Counted from the stretch's first letter, positions 27,606-35,854 are shown. The stretch is DNA of 64,000 nucleotides from Streptomyces indicus (GCF_900100315.1 NZ_FNFF01000022.1:23613-87612); one strand, 5' to 3'. Notes: generated by a model from the sequence alone, not told the origin. Numbers and translations are program-made.

Positions 27606-28769
27606 ATGCGTATCCCCAGATCGCTCCTCTCGGGACTGTGCACCGCCGCCCTGGCCGTGGCCGTGCTGCCGGGCACTGCCGCCGCGGCGCCCGAGGCCGC
27701 CGAAGCGCCCGGTGACGTGCTGAGCGTCGCGGACTCGGCGTTCCATCCGCTGCCCGGGCAGCCCACCGACACCAAGGCGTGGAAGATCAGTTACCGGTCC
27801 ACCTCCGCCACCGGGCAGCCCAACACCGTCACCGGCACGGTCATCGTGCCCAAGGACGGAAAGACGGGCCCGCGCCCGCTGATCACCTACGCGGTCGGCA
27901 CCGTCGGGCTCGGCGACTCCTGCGCGCCCAGCGCCGGCTTCCCCAAGGGCACGACGATGGAGGCCAGTCTCATCCAGCAGTACCTGTGGCGCGGCTGGGC
28001 CGTGGTCGTCACCGACTACGAGGGCCTCGGCACCCCGGGCGAGCACACCTACACGGCCGGTCCCTCCGCCGGGCACGCCATGCTGGACGCGGCCCGCGCG
28101 GCCCAGCGCATCCCCGCCGCCCGGGACTCGGGGATCACCGCGCAGAGCCCGATCGGGATCGTCGGCTACTCCCAGGGCGGTCAAGCCTCCTCCTGGGCGG
28201 CCGAGTTGAAGGACTCCTACGCGCCCGAGCTGAACGTCAAGGGCACGGCGACCGGCGGCGTGCCCGCGCACCTGGAGAAGCTGGTGCCCGTGCACAACGG
28301 CTCGTACGGCTCGGGCCTGCTGTTCATGGCGGCCGCAGGCCAGGACGCCGCGTACCCGGAGCTGAAGCTGGACTCGTATCTCAATACGGCGGGCAAGGCG
28401 CTCATCGGGTTCTTCCGGAACAACTGCGTGGTCATCGACTCGACGGTCGGGTCCTTCAAACGGATCTCGGACCTGACCACGAGCAATCCGCTGGACACCC
28501 CGGAGTGGCAGAAGCGCCTGAACGAGTCGGATCTCGGCACGCACAAGCCGGACCACCCGGTGTACCTGTACCACGCGCTCGCGGACGAGCTCATCCCGTA
28601 CTCGCTCGGGACCGGGCTGCGCAAGGACTGGTGCGCGCGGGGCGCCACCGTGGACTGGCGGACGATCGTGGTCGGTGAGCACGTGTCCGGGGTGATCACC
28701 GAGGTGACCCGGGTGCAGAACTGGCTCGCGGACCGCTTCGCGGGGAAGGCGACTTCGGGCAACTGCTGA
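27606..28769 (+). CDS. Secreted lipase (LIP / secretory lipase family)
   Basis: 387 residues. A clear signal peptide (SLLSGLCTAALAVAVLPGTAAAA) exports it. The nucleophile motif is VGYSQGGQAS (about residue 187); the aspartate and histidine are probably in HALADELIPYS and VGEHVSGV near the C-terminus. The family hydrolyses triacylglycerols or other esters outside the cell. ATG with GGGAGAG upstream. A strong hairpin separates it from the convergent peptidase gene. Confidence 0.9.
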   Translation: MRIPRSLLSGLCTAALAVAVLPGTAAAAPEAAEAPGDVLSVADSAFHPLPGQPTDTKAWKISYRSTSATGQPNTVTGTVIVPKDGKTGPRPLITYAVGTVGLGDSCAPSAGFPKGTTMEASLIQQYLWRGWAVVVTDYEGLGTPGEHTYTAGPSAGHAMLDAARAAQRIPAARDSGITAQSPIGIVGYSQGGQASSWAAELKDSYAPELNVKGTATGGVPAHLEKLVPVHNGSYGSGLLFMAAAGQDAAYPELKLDSYLNTAGKALIGFFRNNCVVIDSTVGSFKRISDLTTSNPLDTPEWQKRLNESDLGTHKPDHPVYLYHALADELIPYSLGTGLRKDWCARGATVDWRTIVVGEHVSGVITEVTRVQNWLADRFAGKATSGNC

Positions 28770-28783
28770 ACCGTCTGCTCGTG

Positions 28784-28814
28784 CGAGGGCCCGGCTGCGT
28801 ACGCCGGGCCCTCG
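28784..28814. terminator. Bidirectional terminator between lipase and peptidase genes
   Basis: Twelve-base perfect arms CGAGGGCCCGGC and GCCGGGCCCTCG with a seven-base loop, 14 bases after the lipase stop. Confidence 0.85.
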
Positions 28815-28825
28815 CTGTCGTGCGT

Positions 28826-28868
28826 CCGCTCAACTCCCGCCCGCTCAACTCCCGCCCGCTCAGCTCTC
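28826..28868. repeat. Short tandem repeat at the peptidase 3' end
   Basis: Three adjacent copies of CCGCTCAACTCCCG-like units, the last overlapping the stop codon of the convergent peptidase gene. Period is about 15 bases. Confidence 0.7.
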
Positions 28869-30461
28869 GTCCGCCCCGCACGAGGAGCCGTCGCTCGGCA
28901 GGGAGCCGTGCAGCAGGAAGTCGTTGACCTTGCGGTGCACGCACTTCGAGGAGGCGTAACCCGTGTGCCCCTCGCCCTTGTTGTCGAGGACCACCGCCGA
29001 GTCGCCCAGACGGCGGGCCGTCTCGGTCGTCCACTGGTACGGGGTGGCCGGGTCGCCGCGGGTGCCGACCAGCAGGAACTTCGGGGTGTCGACGTCCTTG
29101 ATGGTGCGGATGTAGTCGGTGCCCTTGGGGCGTCCTGCGCAGAGCATCACCTCGTAGAACCGGACCGGCCCGAAGACGGGCGACGCCTGCCGGAACTCGG
29201 CGTCCAGCTCCTCCAGCTTCGCTTCGTCCTTCAGGTCGTCGGCCGTCAACCGGTCCGGGTCGTCGGCGCAGTTGACCGCCACCAGGGCGGCGTTGGCGTT
29301 GTCGTACGGGACCTCCTCCTCGTACGCGCCGATGTCGCGCCGCAGCAGGGACGTGGACGCGGAGGAGTCCGGCGCCGAGGCGTCCGGCGCCGGCAGGGTC
29401 AGCGCGCCCGAGATCCGCATCAGGGAGCGCGGGTCGCCGTCGAGCACCAGGGAGAGCAGGCCCTGCGAGAGGTAGGGCCACATGTCGCGGTTGTAGAGGG
29501 CGTGGCCGATCGAGTTGACCAGGTCGTCGCCGGTGAACTGGCCGAACATGGTCTCGGCCGGGAACTTGTCGAGCTGTCCCACCAGCTTGACGATGTTCTC
29601 CTTGGCCTCGCGCGAGTTGGGGCCGAGCGCACAGCCGGTGTTCCCGGCGCACCAGGTGAGGAAGTTGTCCAGAGCGGTCTGCTGGCCCTCCGCGCCCACC
29701 AGGGCCTGCTCGGTGAGCGGTTCGGTCAGGGTGTCCACACCGTCCAGCACCATCCGGCCGACCTTCTTGGGGAACTGCGCGGTGTAGACGGCGCCGAGCC
29801 GTGTCCCGTACGAGAAGCCGAGGTAGTTGAGCTTCTTGTCGCCGAGTGCCGCGCGGAGCACGTCGAGGTCGCGCGAGACGTTCACGGTCCCCATGTGCGC
29901 GAGCACCGGCCCGGAGTGCTTGCGGCACAGCTCGTACTGGGCCTTGAGCATGTCCATCGCCAGTGCCGTCTCGTCCCCGGCGTCGGAGCCCGATTCCAGC
30001 TCGGGCATGTCCGAGCCGTCGCCGCAGGTCACGGGGGAACTGCGGCCCACACCGCGCGGGTCGAAACTCACCACGTCGTACGCGTTCGTCAGCTCGCCGA
30101 AGACCTTCTCGCCGCCCGCGAGTCCTGGCACGCCCGCGCCGCCGGGTCCGCCGAAGTTCAGCACCACCGAGCCGCGCGGGTTCTTGGCCGAGGACCGGAA
30201 GCGGGCCGTCGCGAGCTTCAGGGTCTTCTTGCCGGGGTCGGCGTAGTCCAGGGGCACCTCGACCGTGCCGCACTCCAGGCCCTTCGGGGCGTGGGCCAGG
30301 GCGGTGCACTTGCCCCACTTGATCTGCTGGCTGTAGAAGCGCTGGAGGTCGGGCTGCCGGTCCTCACCGGCCGGCCCTGGAGACCCGCCGGACCCGGCCG
30401 CCGCGGCACCGCTCCCGAGCAGGGCCAGGGCGGCTACTGAGGCGATCGCGCGTATGTGCAT
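28860..30461 (-). CDS. Secreted alpha/beta hydrolase, tripeptidyl aminopeptidase family (Tap/SlpD/SlpE-like)
   Basis: 533 residues. The signal peptide begins at ATG MHIRAIASVAALALLGSGAAAA, with GAAGGG seven bases upstream; the longer ORF start lacks these. The catalytic serine is in YLGFSYGTRLGAVY, the oxyanion region NFGGPGGAGVPG precedes it, and the typical C-terminal TAP-like domain carries KFLLVGTRGDPATPYQW (Asp) and EGHTGYASSKCV (His). Streptomyces relatives remove tripeptides from secreted protein N-termini. Six to eight cysteines suggest disulfides. Confidence 0.93.
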   Translation of the reverse strand: MHIRAIASVAALALLGSGAAAAGSGGSPGPAGEDRQPDLQRFYSQQIKWGKCTALAHAPKGLECGTVEVPLDYADPGKKTLKLATARFRSSAKNPRGSVVLNFGGPGGAGVPGLAGGEKVFGELTNAYDVVSFDPRGVGRSSPVTCGDGSDMPELESGSDAGDETALAMDMLKAQYELCRKHSGPVLAHMGTVNVSRDLDVLRAALGDKKLNYLGFSYGTRLGAVYTAQFPKKVGRMVLDGVDTLTEPLTEQALVGAEGQQTALDNFLTWCAGNTGCALGPNSREAKENIVKLVGQLDKFPAETMFGQFTGDDLVNSIGHALYNRDMWPYLSQGLLSLVLDGDPRSLMRISGALTLPAPDASAPDSSASTSLLRRDIGAYEEEVPYDNANAALVAVNCADDPDRLTADDLKDEAKLEELDAEFRQASPVFGPVRFYEVMLCAGRPKGTDYIRTIKDVDTPKFLLVGTRGDPATPYQWTTETARRLGDSAVVLDNKGEGHTGYASSKCVHRKVNDFLLHGSLPSDGSSCGADES

Positions 30462-30588
30462 CGGCAGCCCTTCGCTGGGGATGCCCCTTGGGCCACCATA
30501 GGTGGGGTCGCAGGGCGGGGCATGTCGGGGAGGCGGCTCTCGACGCATTCCTGACTCTCCAGTAACTTTGCGCCGTTGCCCGTTCAAC

Positions 30589-30680
30589 TGTGTGCGGTCG
30601 GGTGTGCCGTCTGTGTGCGGTCAGGTCTGCCGTCTGTGTGCTGTCAGGTCTGCCGTCTGTGTACGGCAGGTGTGCCGTTC
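30589..30680 (+). repeat. Four 23-bp tandem repeats upstream of the MaoC gene
   Basis: Four head-to-tail 23-base copies start at 30589, 30612, 30635 and 30658; each begins TGTGTGCGGTC or close to it and ends TGCCGTC. Copies 2 and 3 differ by one base. They lie between divergent genes, 44 bases before the MaoC start codon. Confidence 0.9.
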
Positions 30681-30723
30681 AGCTGTGCCGTCGCTTTGTC
30701 CCGCCCTGGTCAGGAGCCCTGTG

Positions 30724-31578
30724 ATGACCGTCGTACGACTGGAGCACACGCCCCGCCTCGGGCCCGTGCTCCTGGCCGGTGCGCTGCGTTCCCCGCTGAA
30801 GCGGCCGCGCCCGGACGCTCCGCTGCCGGGCCGGTCGATCGCGCTCGACGCGGCCCAGGTCGACCGGGGGCGGCTCGCGGCGTACGCGGAGCTGTGCGGC
30901 TTCCCCGCCGACGGGCGGCTTCCGGTCACGTATCCGCATGTGCTCGCCTTTCCGCTGGCGATGCGCCTGATGGCGGCGCGCGACTTCCCGCTGCCGCTGC
31001 TCGGCCTGGTCCACACGTCGATCGAAATACGGCAGGAGGCCGCGCCGCTGCGCGTCGAGGACCGGCTCGAACTCTTCGTGCACGCCGAGAAGTTGACGCC
31101 GCACCGGCGCGGCACCGAGGCCACCGTGGTGACGCGGGTGCGGTGCGCGGGGCGCGGGGACACGGCCTGGATGTCGCGGTCCACGTACCTGGCGCGGCAC
31201 GGAAAGCCGGGGCCCGCCACGGCCGGAGCGCCGGGCGCCGGTACGCCCGATCCCCTTCCCGTACAGGCGACTTGGCGGCTGCCGGCCTCGCTCGGGCGGC
31301 GTTACGCGGCGGTCTCGGGCGACCGCAACCCCATCCACCTGCACCCGCTCACGGCCCGGGCCTTCGGCTTCCCGCGGCAGATCGCGCACGGCATGTGGAC
31401 GGCCGCCCGCTGTCTGGCGGAGCAGCCCTTCGAGGGCCCCGTGGACGTGCGCGTGGACTTCCGCGCGCCGGTGCTGCTGCCCGGCACGGTGACGTACGGC
31501 GGCCGGACCGGGCCGTTCGAACTGCGGGGTGCGGACGGGCGGTTGCATCTGACGGGGCGGGTGTCGGGGCGGGTGTGA
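30724..31578 (+). CDS. MaoC-like (R)-hydratase / dehydratase, double hot-dog
   Basis: 284 residues. The C-terminal half holds the hydratase-2 motif (YAAVSGDRNPIHLHPLTARAFGF, with the catalytic Asp/His pair) followed by IAHGMW; the N-terminal half is a degenerate second hot-dog. Enzymes of this type hydrate trans-2-enoyl-CoA in fatty-acid metabolism. ATG 30724 has AGGAG seven bases upstream; a GTG immediately before it is also possible. The 23-base repeats lie in its promoter region. Confidence 0.85.
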   Translation: MTVVRLEHTPRLGPVLLAGALRSPLKRPRPDAPLPGRSIALDAAQVDRGRLAAYAELCGFPADGRLPVTYPHVLAFPLAMRLMAARDFPLPLLGLVHTSIEIRQEAAPLRVEDRLELFVHAEKLTPHRRGTEATVVTRVRCAGRGDTAWMSRSTYLARHGKPGPATAGAPGAGTPDPLPVQATWRLPASLGRRYAAVSGDRNPIHLHPLTARAFGFPRQIAHGMWTAARCLAEQPFEGPVDVRVDFRAPVLLPGTVTYGGRTGPFELRGADGRLHLTGRVSGRV

Positions 31579-31630
31579 GCGGCCAGGTCGCCGCTCGGAC
31601 CGGGGTGCGGCAGCGCGTCGGCCGGCCGGG

Positions 31631-32347
31631 TCACTTCGGGGGCGACCAGGGCTTCCCGTGCATGAGGTTGGCCAGGCCCGACCACGCGAAGTTCATCAGG
31701 GTGGTGGCCGCGTCCCGTGCCGTGACGCCCTCGGTCGCGTTGGCCCACACCGCGAGCGCCTCGGCCGCGCCCACCAACGCCTCGGCCAGCGGGGCGACTT
31801 CGCCCTCCGGCAGGGTCGGGTCGCTGTGCGCCTCGCGGGCGGCCTCGGCGATGAGCAGCGTCACGAAGGCGACGATCTCCGCCCGCATCACGGCCACTTC
31901 GCGGGCGAAGGGCTCGCCGTGGGTACGGGCCTGGCTGTGCAGCACCGCCCAGCCGTCGGGCCGCTCCGCGGTGTGCGTGAAGAACGCCAGCAGTCCGGCC
32001 CACAGCTGCTGGTCGGCGGGTTCGCCCGGCGTGATGCCGCTGCGCACCGCCTCCACGAGGGCTGCGGCCTCGCTGCGGATGCAGGCCGTGAACAGGTCTT
32101 CCTTGGAGTTCAGATAGAGGTAGACCAGCGGCTTGGAGACGCCGGCGAGCTCGGCGATCTCGTCCATGGAGGCGGCCCGGTAGCCGCGGCGTCCGAAGGT
32201 GGCGACCGCGGCCTCCATCATCTGCCGCTCGCGCTCGGCCCGCGGCATGCGCTTGCCGCGGCGACCGCCGCCCTTCTTCCCCGCGTCCGTGCCCTGCACC
32301 CCGGCCGACCTCCCCTGTCGCTGTGCGCCTGGGCCAAGCGTACGCAT
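31631..32347 (-). CDS. TetR family transcriptional regulator
   Basis: 238 residues from the ATG at MRTLGPGAQ. The helix-turn-helix is SMDEIAELAGVSKPLVYLYLNSKEDLF, at about residues 60-85, after a 35-residue basic N-terminal tail (KKGGGRRGKR). The start is uncertain because no ribosome-binding site is convincing; a downstream GTG would remove the tail. The C-terminal ligand domain is alanine-rich. It converges with the MaoC gene, 52 bases apart, and may regulate lipid genes nearby (inference). Confidence 0.88.
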   Translation of the reverse strand: MRTLGPGAQRQGRSAGVQGTDAGKKGGGRRGKRMPRAERERQMMEAAVATFGRRGYRAASMDEIAELAGVSKPLVYLYLNSKEDLFTACIRSEAAALVEAVRSGITPGEPADQQLWAGLLAFFTHTAERPDGWAVLHSQARTHGEPFAREVAVMRAEIVAFVTLLIAEAAREAHSDPTLPEGEVAPLAEALVGAAEALAVWANATEGVTARDAATTLMNFAWSGLANLMHGKPWSPPK

Positions 32348-32458
32348 GCATATGCCAGGGCGGGGGCGGGGTGCCGACGCCACGGGGGCGGGCCACGGCG
32401 CCACGGGTGCGGGGGCCTCAGGTGCGGAGGGCGCCTCAGGTGCGTGGGGCCGGCGCCG

Positions 32459-33025
32459 TCAGCCCCGCGCGCCAGTCCGCCGCTCCCCCGCCTCGTACTC
32501 CGCCCTGCTCAGGCCGTGCACCCGGGCCGTCCGTCCGGCCGACGGGTCCACCGTCTCGTGCAGCAGGCGCATGCCGAGCTTGGCCATGATGCGTTCCGAT
32601 GCGGTGTTCTGCGGCTGGGAGATGCTCAGGATCTGGTTCAGGCCCCGGTCCACGAAGCCGAAGCGCAGCGCCGCCCTCGCCGCCTCCGTCGCGTACCCCT
32701 TGCCCCAGAACTCACGCCCGAGCCGCCAGCCGATCTCGACCGCGGGCAGCACCTCGGGCAGGAAGTGCGGGACCGCGAGACCCGTGAAGCCCGCGAACCG
32801 GCCGCCCTCGCGGACCTCGACCGCGAACAGGCCGAACCCCTCGTGCTCCCACGCCCGTTCGACCGCCTCGATCGCCGACCGCGTCGCCGCCTCGTCGCGC
32901 ACCGCACCGTCGCCGATCCACCGCATCACCTCGGGGTCGGCGTTGACGGCGGCCATCGCGGCCACGTCCTCCTCGCGCCAGCGCCGCAGCACCAGGCGCT
33001 CCGTCTCGATCCTCCGCACCGTCAC
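32459..33025 (-). CDS. GNAT family N-acetyltransferase (RimJ/RimL-like)
   Basis: 188 residues from GTG (VTVRRIETERLVLRRW), the usual opening of this family, with GGAGGG about ten bases upstream. The acetyl-CoA loop is IGWRLGREFWGKGYATEAA and the late signature is NTASERIMAKLGM. An ATG six codons upstream (MEGAKG) is an alternative but would sit on its own ribosome-binding site. Substrate unknown. Co-directional with the TetR gene downstream. Confidence 0.86.
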   Translation of the reverse strand: MTVRRIETERLVLRRWREEDVAAMAAVNADPEVMRWIGDGAVRDEAATRSAIEAVERAWEHEGFGLFAVEVREGGRFAGFTGLAVPHFLPEVLPAVEIGWRLGREFWGKGYATEAARAALRFGFVDRGLNQILSISQPQNTASERIMAKLGMRLLHETVDPSAGRTARVHGLSRAEYEAGERRTGARG

Positions 33026-33288
33026 TCCCTTCGCACCCTCCATCCTCGGCGGGCGCGGGGCCCGGCGGCCAGACCCGATGGCCGCGCACGTACGGGCCGT
33101 ACGCCCCGTCGTCCCCAGGGCCGAAGAGGCACCCGCCGTGCCGGGCCCGGGACGGACCAGGAACGGCGCGGGCGAGGCACAGCGCAGGCCCGAAGGGACG
33201 CACATCCCGCCCCGCGCGGGTGACCGCGCCGGGGCGCCGGGCTGCGCCTCGTACGCCGCGGCGGTCCGCGCCCCTACCGTCCGCGCCC

Positions 33289-33453
33289 ATGGACACCCTC
33301 ATCTTCGGCGGCCTGTTCGCCGCCCTGGTGGTCCTGTACCAGGGCCGCCCCAGGAAGATCCTTCTCGCGGTGTGGTGGGTGGTGCTGTGCGCGACGATCG
33401 CCCTCCTCGCGCACCACATCACCAGCAGCCTCAAGCTCGGGCTGAGCTACTGA
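33289..33453 (+). CDS. DUF5993 family small membrane protein
   Basis: 54 residues, two membrane helices (LIFGGLFAALVVLYQ and KILLAVWWVVLCATIALLAHHI). The family is usually found directly before DsbB-like proteins, as here: its stop is one base before the DsbB-like ATG, so the two are co-translated. No catalytic residues apart from a single cysteine in the second helix. Probably an accessory subunit of the disulfide protein; function not established. Confidence 0.8.
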   Translation: MDTLIFGGLFAALVVLYQGRPRKILLAVWWVVLCATIALLAHHITSSLKLGLSY

Positions 33454-33454
33454 G

Positions 33455-34090
33455 ATGGCGGCCACGACCACCGCGCCCACGGCCGCGGACTCCACGCGCC
33501 CGCTCGGCAGGCTCCAGTTCTGGTTCGCCTGCTTCTTCGCCGTCGGCTGGACCGGAGTCGTCTGCGGCGGACTCGGCGTCCAGTTCATCAGCTGGGACTA
33601 CCCGTGCCCGCTGTGCATGGTGCAGCGGATGTTCATGCTGCTCGCGGCGCTCGGCGCGGCCTGGATCGTGCGCCGCGGCATGACCGGCACGGTCACCGGA
33701 CGCGACTACATGATGGGCTGGGGCATGGCCCTGGTCGCCGTCATGGCGGGCGGCTTCGCCTCCTGGCGCCAGACGATGCTGCACATCCTGCCCGGCGACA
33801 AGGGCTACGGGAATCCGGTGCTGGGCCTGCACATGTACGTGTGGGCCTGGATCCTCTTCATGGCCTCGGTGGTCGCCGTCGGCGTGGTCCTGACCTTCGC
33901 GCACCTCACGTCGGACACCGAGCTCCCCGTCACGCCGCTGTACCGCAGGGCGGGCCTGGCCGTGCTGGGCTTCGTCGGCCTGGTGATCGCGGTGAACCTG
34001 GTGGCGGTGTTCCTCCTGGAGGGCTTCCACTGGTTCCTGCCGGACGACCCGATCCGCTATCAGTTCTTCCACGACATCGGCGTGACCTGA
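33455..34090 (+). CDS. DsbB-like disulfide bond formation protein (single Cys pair)
   Basis: 211 residues with about five membrane helices. The first external loop has the DsbB quinone-linked motif CPLC (Cys51, Cys54) followed by MVQRMFM. In enterobacterial DsbB a second cysteine pair in the next external loop re-oxidises DsbA. Here that loop (MLHILPGDKGYGNPVLG) and everything after it has no cysteine at all. It could pass electrons to menaquinone through a shortened relay, with the missing thiols supplied by another protein such as the DsbA-like protein at 22912; that is inference. Confidence 0.85.
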   Translation: MAATTTAPTAADSTRPLGRLQFWFACFFAVGWTGVVCGGLGVQFISWDYPCPLCMVQRMFMLLAALGAAWIVRRGMTGTVTGRDYMMGWGMALVAVMAGGFASWRQTMLHILPGDKGYGNPVLGLHMYVWAWILFMASVVAVGVVLTFAHLTSDTELPVTPLYRRAGLAVLGFVGLVIAVNLVAVFLLEGFHWFLPDDPIRYQFFHDIGVT

Positions 34091-34130
34091 CGCGGCAGCG
34101 TCGCCGTCCGGCAGACACCCCCGTACGACA

Positions 34131-34167
34131 AAGGTGCCCGCCCCCGGACTCCGGGGGCAGGCACCTT
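34131..34167. terminator. Bidirectional terminator between DsbB-like and symporter genes
   Basis: AAGGTGCC and GGCACCTT arms flank an inner CCCCCGGA/TCCGGGGG stem. It lies between convergent genes. Confidence 0.85.
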
Positions 34168-34183
34168 CACGCGGTGGCGGGGA

Positions 34184-35521
34184 TCAGGCGGCGGCCGGAA
34201 CCGCGGCCGAGTCCTCGCGCCGGTCCTCGAAGGGCTCGTCGATGGGCGACGCGGACGCCTTGTCGTACGCCTCCTTGTCGAGGATGCCCTCGCGGGCGGC
34301 GACGATCACCGGGACGGCGGCCTGGCCGGCCACGTTGGTGGCGGTGCGCATCATGTCCAGGATCGGGTCGATGGCCAGGAGCAGACCCACGCCCTCCATG
34401 GGCAGGCCCAGGGTGGACAGCGTCAGGGTGAGCATGACCGTCGCGCCGGTCAGACCCGCGGTGGCCGCGGAGCCGATGACCGAGACGAAGACGATGAGCA
34501 GGTACTCCTTGATGCCGAGCTGCACGTCGAAGATGTGCGCGACGAAGATCGCGGCGATCGACGGGTAGATCGCGGCGCAGCCGTCCATCTTGGTGGTGGC
34601 GCCGAACGGGACGGCGAAGGAGGTGTACTCCTTCGGGACGCCGAGGCGCTCGGTGACCTTGACGGTGAGCGGCATGGTGCCGACCGAGGAGCGGGAGACG
34701 AAGGCCAGCTGGATCGCGGGCCAGGCGCCCTTGAAGAACTGGAGCGGGTTGACCTTGGCGACGGTCGACAGGAGCAGCGGGTAGACGCCGAACAGGACCA
34801 GGGCGCAGCCGATGTAGATGTCGGCGGTGAACGTCGCGTACTTGCTGATCAGGTCCCAGCCGTACGTGGCGATGGCGTTGCCGATGAGACCGACGGTGCC
34901 GATCGGGGAGAGCAGGATGACCCACCACAGGGCCTTCTGCAGGAGCTCGAGCACCGACTCGCTGAGGGTGAGGATCGGCTCGGCCTTCTCACCGATCTTC
35001 AGGATGGCGATACCGGCGACGGCGGCCATGAAGACGATCTGGAGCACGTTCAGCTCGGTGAACGGCGTGATGATGTCGGTCGGGATGATCCCGGTCAGGA
35101 AGTCGATCCAGGAGCCGGTGGTCTCCGGCTTGGCGCCGTCCTTCGGGGTGAGGCCGGTGCCGGCGCCCGGGTTGGTGAGCAGGCCGATGACGAGGCCGAT
35201 GACGACCGCGATCAGCGACGTGATCATGAACCAGAGCAGGGTGCGCGAGGCGAGCCGCGCGGCGTTGTTGACCTTGCGGAGGTTCGTGATCGACACGAGG
35301 ATCGCGAAGAAGACCAGCGGGGCCACGGCCAGCTTCAGGAGCTGGACGAAGATCGAGCCGATCTGGTCGAGCGTGGTGGTCAGCCACGCGACCTCGCCGT
35401 TGCGGGCGATGGCACCGAGGCCGACACCGACGACGAGACCGATGAGGATCTGCGCCCAGAAGGGCAGCGGTATGCGGAAGCCGGTGGACTTCTGCGGGGA
35501 GTCCTTGACAGTCGAGGACAC
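34184..35521 (-). CDS. DAACS-family cation symporter, probably L-cystine (TcyP-like) rather than C4-dicarboxylate
   Basis: 445 residues, eight membrane helices plus two re-entrant loops. The first hairpin tip reads SRSSVGTMPL and the later one FGATTKMDGCAAIYP; as I recall, TcyP cystine symporters have SRSSxGxMPL and NGCAGIYP here, while DctA and GltP have SSESALP and LDGTxIY. The region ILDMMRTATNVAGQ corresponds to the ion-site motif. A Cys-rich leader peptide 116 bases upstream supports sulfur-amino-acid uptake. GTG start (VSSTVKDSPQ) with GGAG eight bases upstream; automatic annotation would say dicarboxylate/amino acid:cation symporter. Confidence 0.85.
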   Translation of the reverse strand: MSSTVKDSPQKSTGFRIPLPFWAQILIGLVVGVGLGAIARNGEVAWLTTTLDQIGSIFVQLLKLAVAPLVFFAILVSITNLRKVNNAARLASRTLLWFMITSLIAVVIGLVIGLLTNPGAGTGLTPKDGAKPETTGSWIDFLTGIIPTDIITPFTELNVLQIVFMAAVAGIAILKIGEKAEPILTLSESVLELLQKALWWVILLSPIGTVGLIGNAIATYGWDLISKYATFTADIYIGCALVLFGVYPLLLSTVAKVNPLQFFKGAWPAIQLAFVSRSSVGTMPLTVKVTERLGVPKEYTSFAVPFGATTKMDGCAAIYPSIAAIFVAHIFDVQLGIKEYLLIVFVSVIGSAATAGLTGATVMLTLTLSTLGLPMEGVGLLLAIDPILDMMRTATNVAGQAAVPVIVAAREGILDKEAYDKASASPIDEPFEDRREDSAAVPAAA

Positions 35522-35637
35522 GGGGGCACTCCAGTTGAGGTGCGCGGGGGCATGGGGACGTACGGACTTCAAAGTGGAGCGACGCGAACCGAGGACCCGG
35601 GGGGCAAGGCGCGGCGCCGCTGCAATGTGTCGCTAGC

Positions 35638-35742
35638 TCAAGCGCGGCAACAGGCCGCGGACATGCAGCGGCAGAGATCGACATGCAGGCGCGCGACGAG
35701 CGGGACGCTCTTCGGGTCGCGGGGCGCAGCTGCTGTCTTCAT
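35638..35742 (-). CDS. Cysteine-rich leader peptide (putative cysteine attenuator)
   Basis: 34 residues: the start is MKTAAAPRDPKSVP, then LVARLHVDLCRCMSAACCRA. The core matches the actinomycete putative leader peptide pattern LxxRxHVDLCRxxSAxC that I know from upstream of sulfur and cysteine genes. Four cysteines occur in the last 11 residues, two of them adjacent, so ribosome stalling would report low cysteinyl-tRNA. No Shine-Dalgarno is seen, and the candidate promoter would start transcription at or within a few bases of the ATG, suggesting leaderless translation. The TGA is 116 bases before the symporter start. Confidence 0.75.
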   Translation of the reverse strand: MKTAAAPRDPKSVPLVARLHVDLCRCMSAACCRA

Positions 35743-35750
35743 GCCGAACA

Positions 35751-35779
35751 CGTTAACACTTGAACTTTGAGGAACTCAA
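35751..35779 (-). promoter_or_regulatory. Candidate promoter of leader peptide and symporter
   Basis: On the minus strand TTGAGT and TTAACG are 17 bases apart; the -10 is eight bases before the leader ATG. The region is the most AT-rich of this stretch. The -35 lies inside the palindrome at 35765-35781. Confidence 0.5.
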
Positions 35780-35781
35780 AG
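35765..35781. promoter_or_regulatory. 17-bp palindrome overlapping the -35 element
   Basis: CTTTGAG and CTCAAAG are perfect seven-base arms around GAA. Its position over the -35 is typical of a repressor operator. I do not recognise the cognate regulator; a sulfur-responsive repressor is a guess from context. Confidence 0.5.
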
Positions 35782-35854
35782 AGCTCCTTTGGGACCGGGA
35801 GGAGGCCCAAGGGCACCTTTCGGCCACCGGAGGTCCTGAAATAGCCCGCAATAA

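Noticed and set aside
30589..30680. Considered as a CRISPR array
   Set aside because: The copies are directly adjacent with no spacers and no cas genes are present.
34184..35572. Longer start (TTG at 35572) for the symporter
   Set aside because: The extra 17 residues have no ribosome-binding site, while the GTG at 35521 has GGAG at the right distance and begins just before the family sequence.
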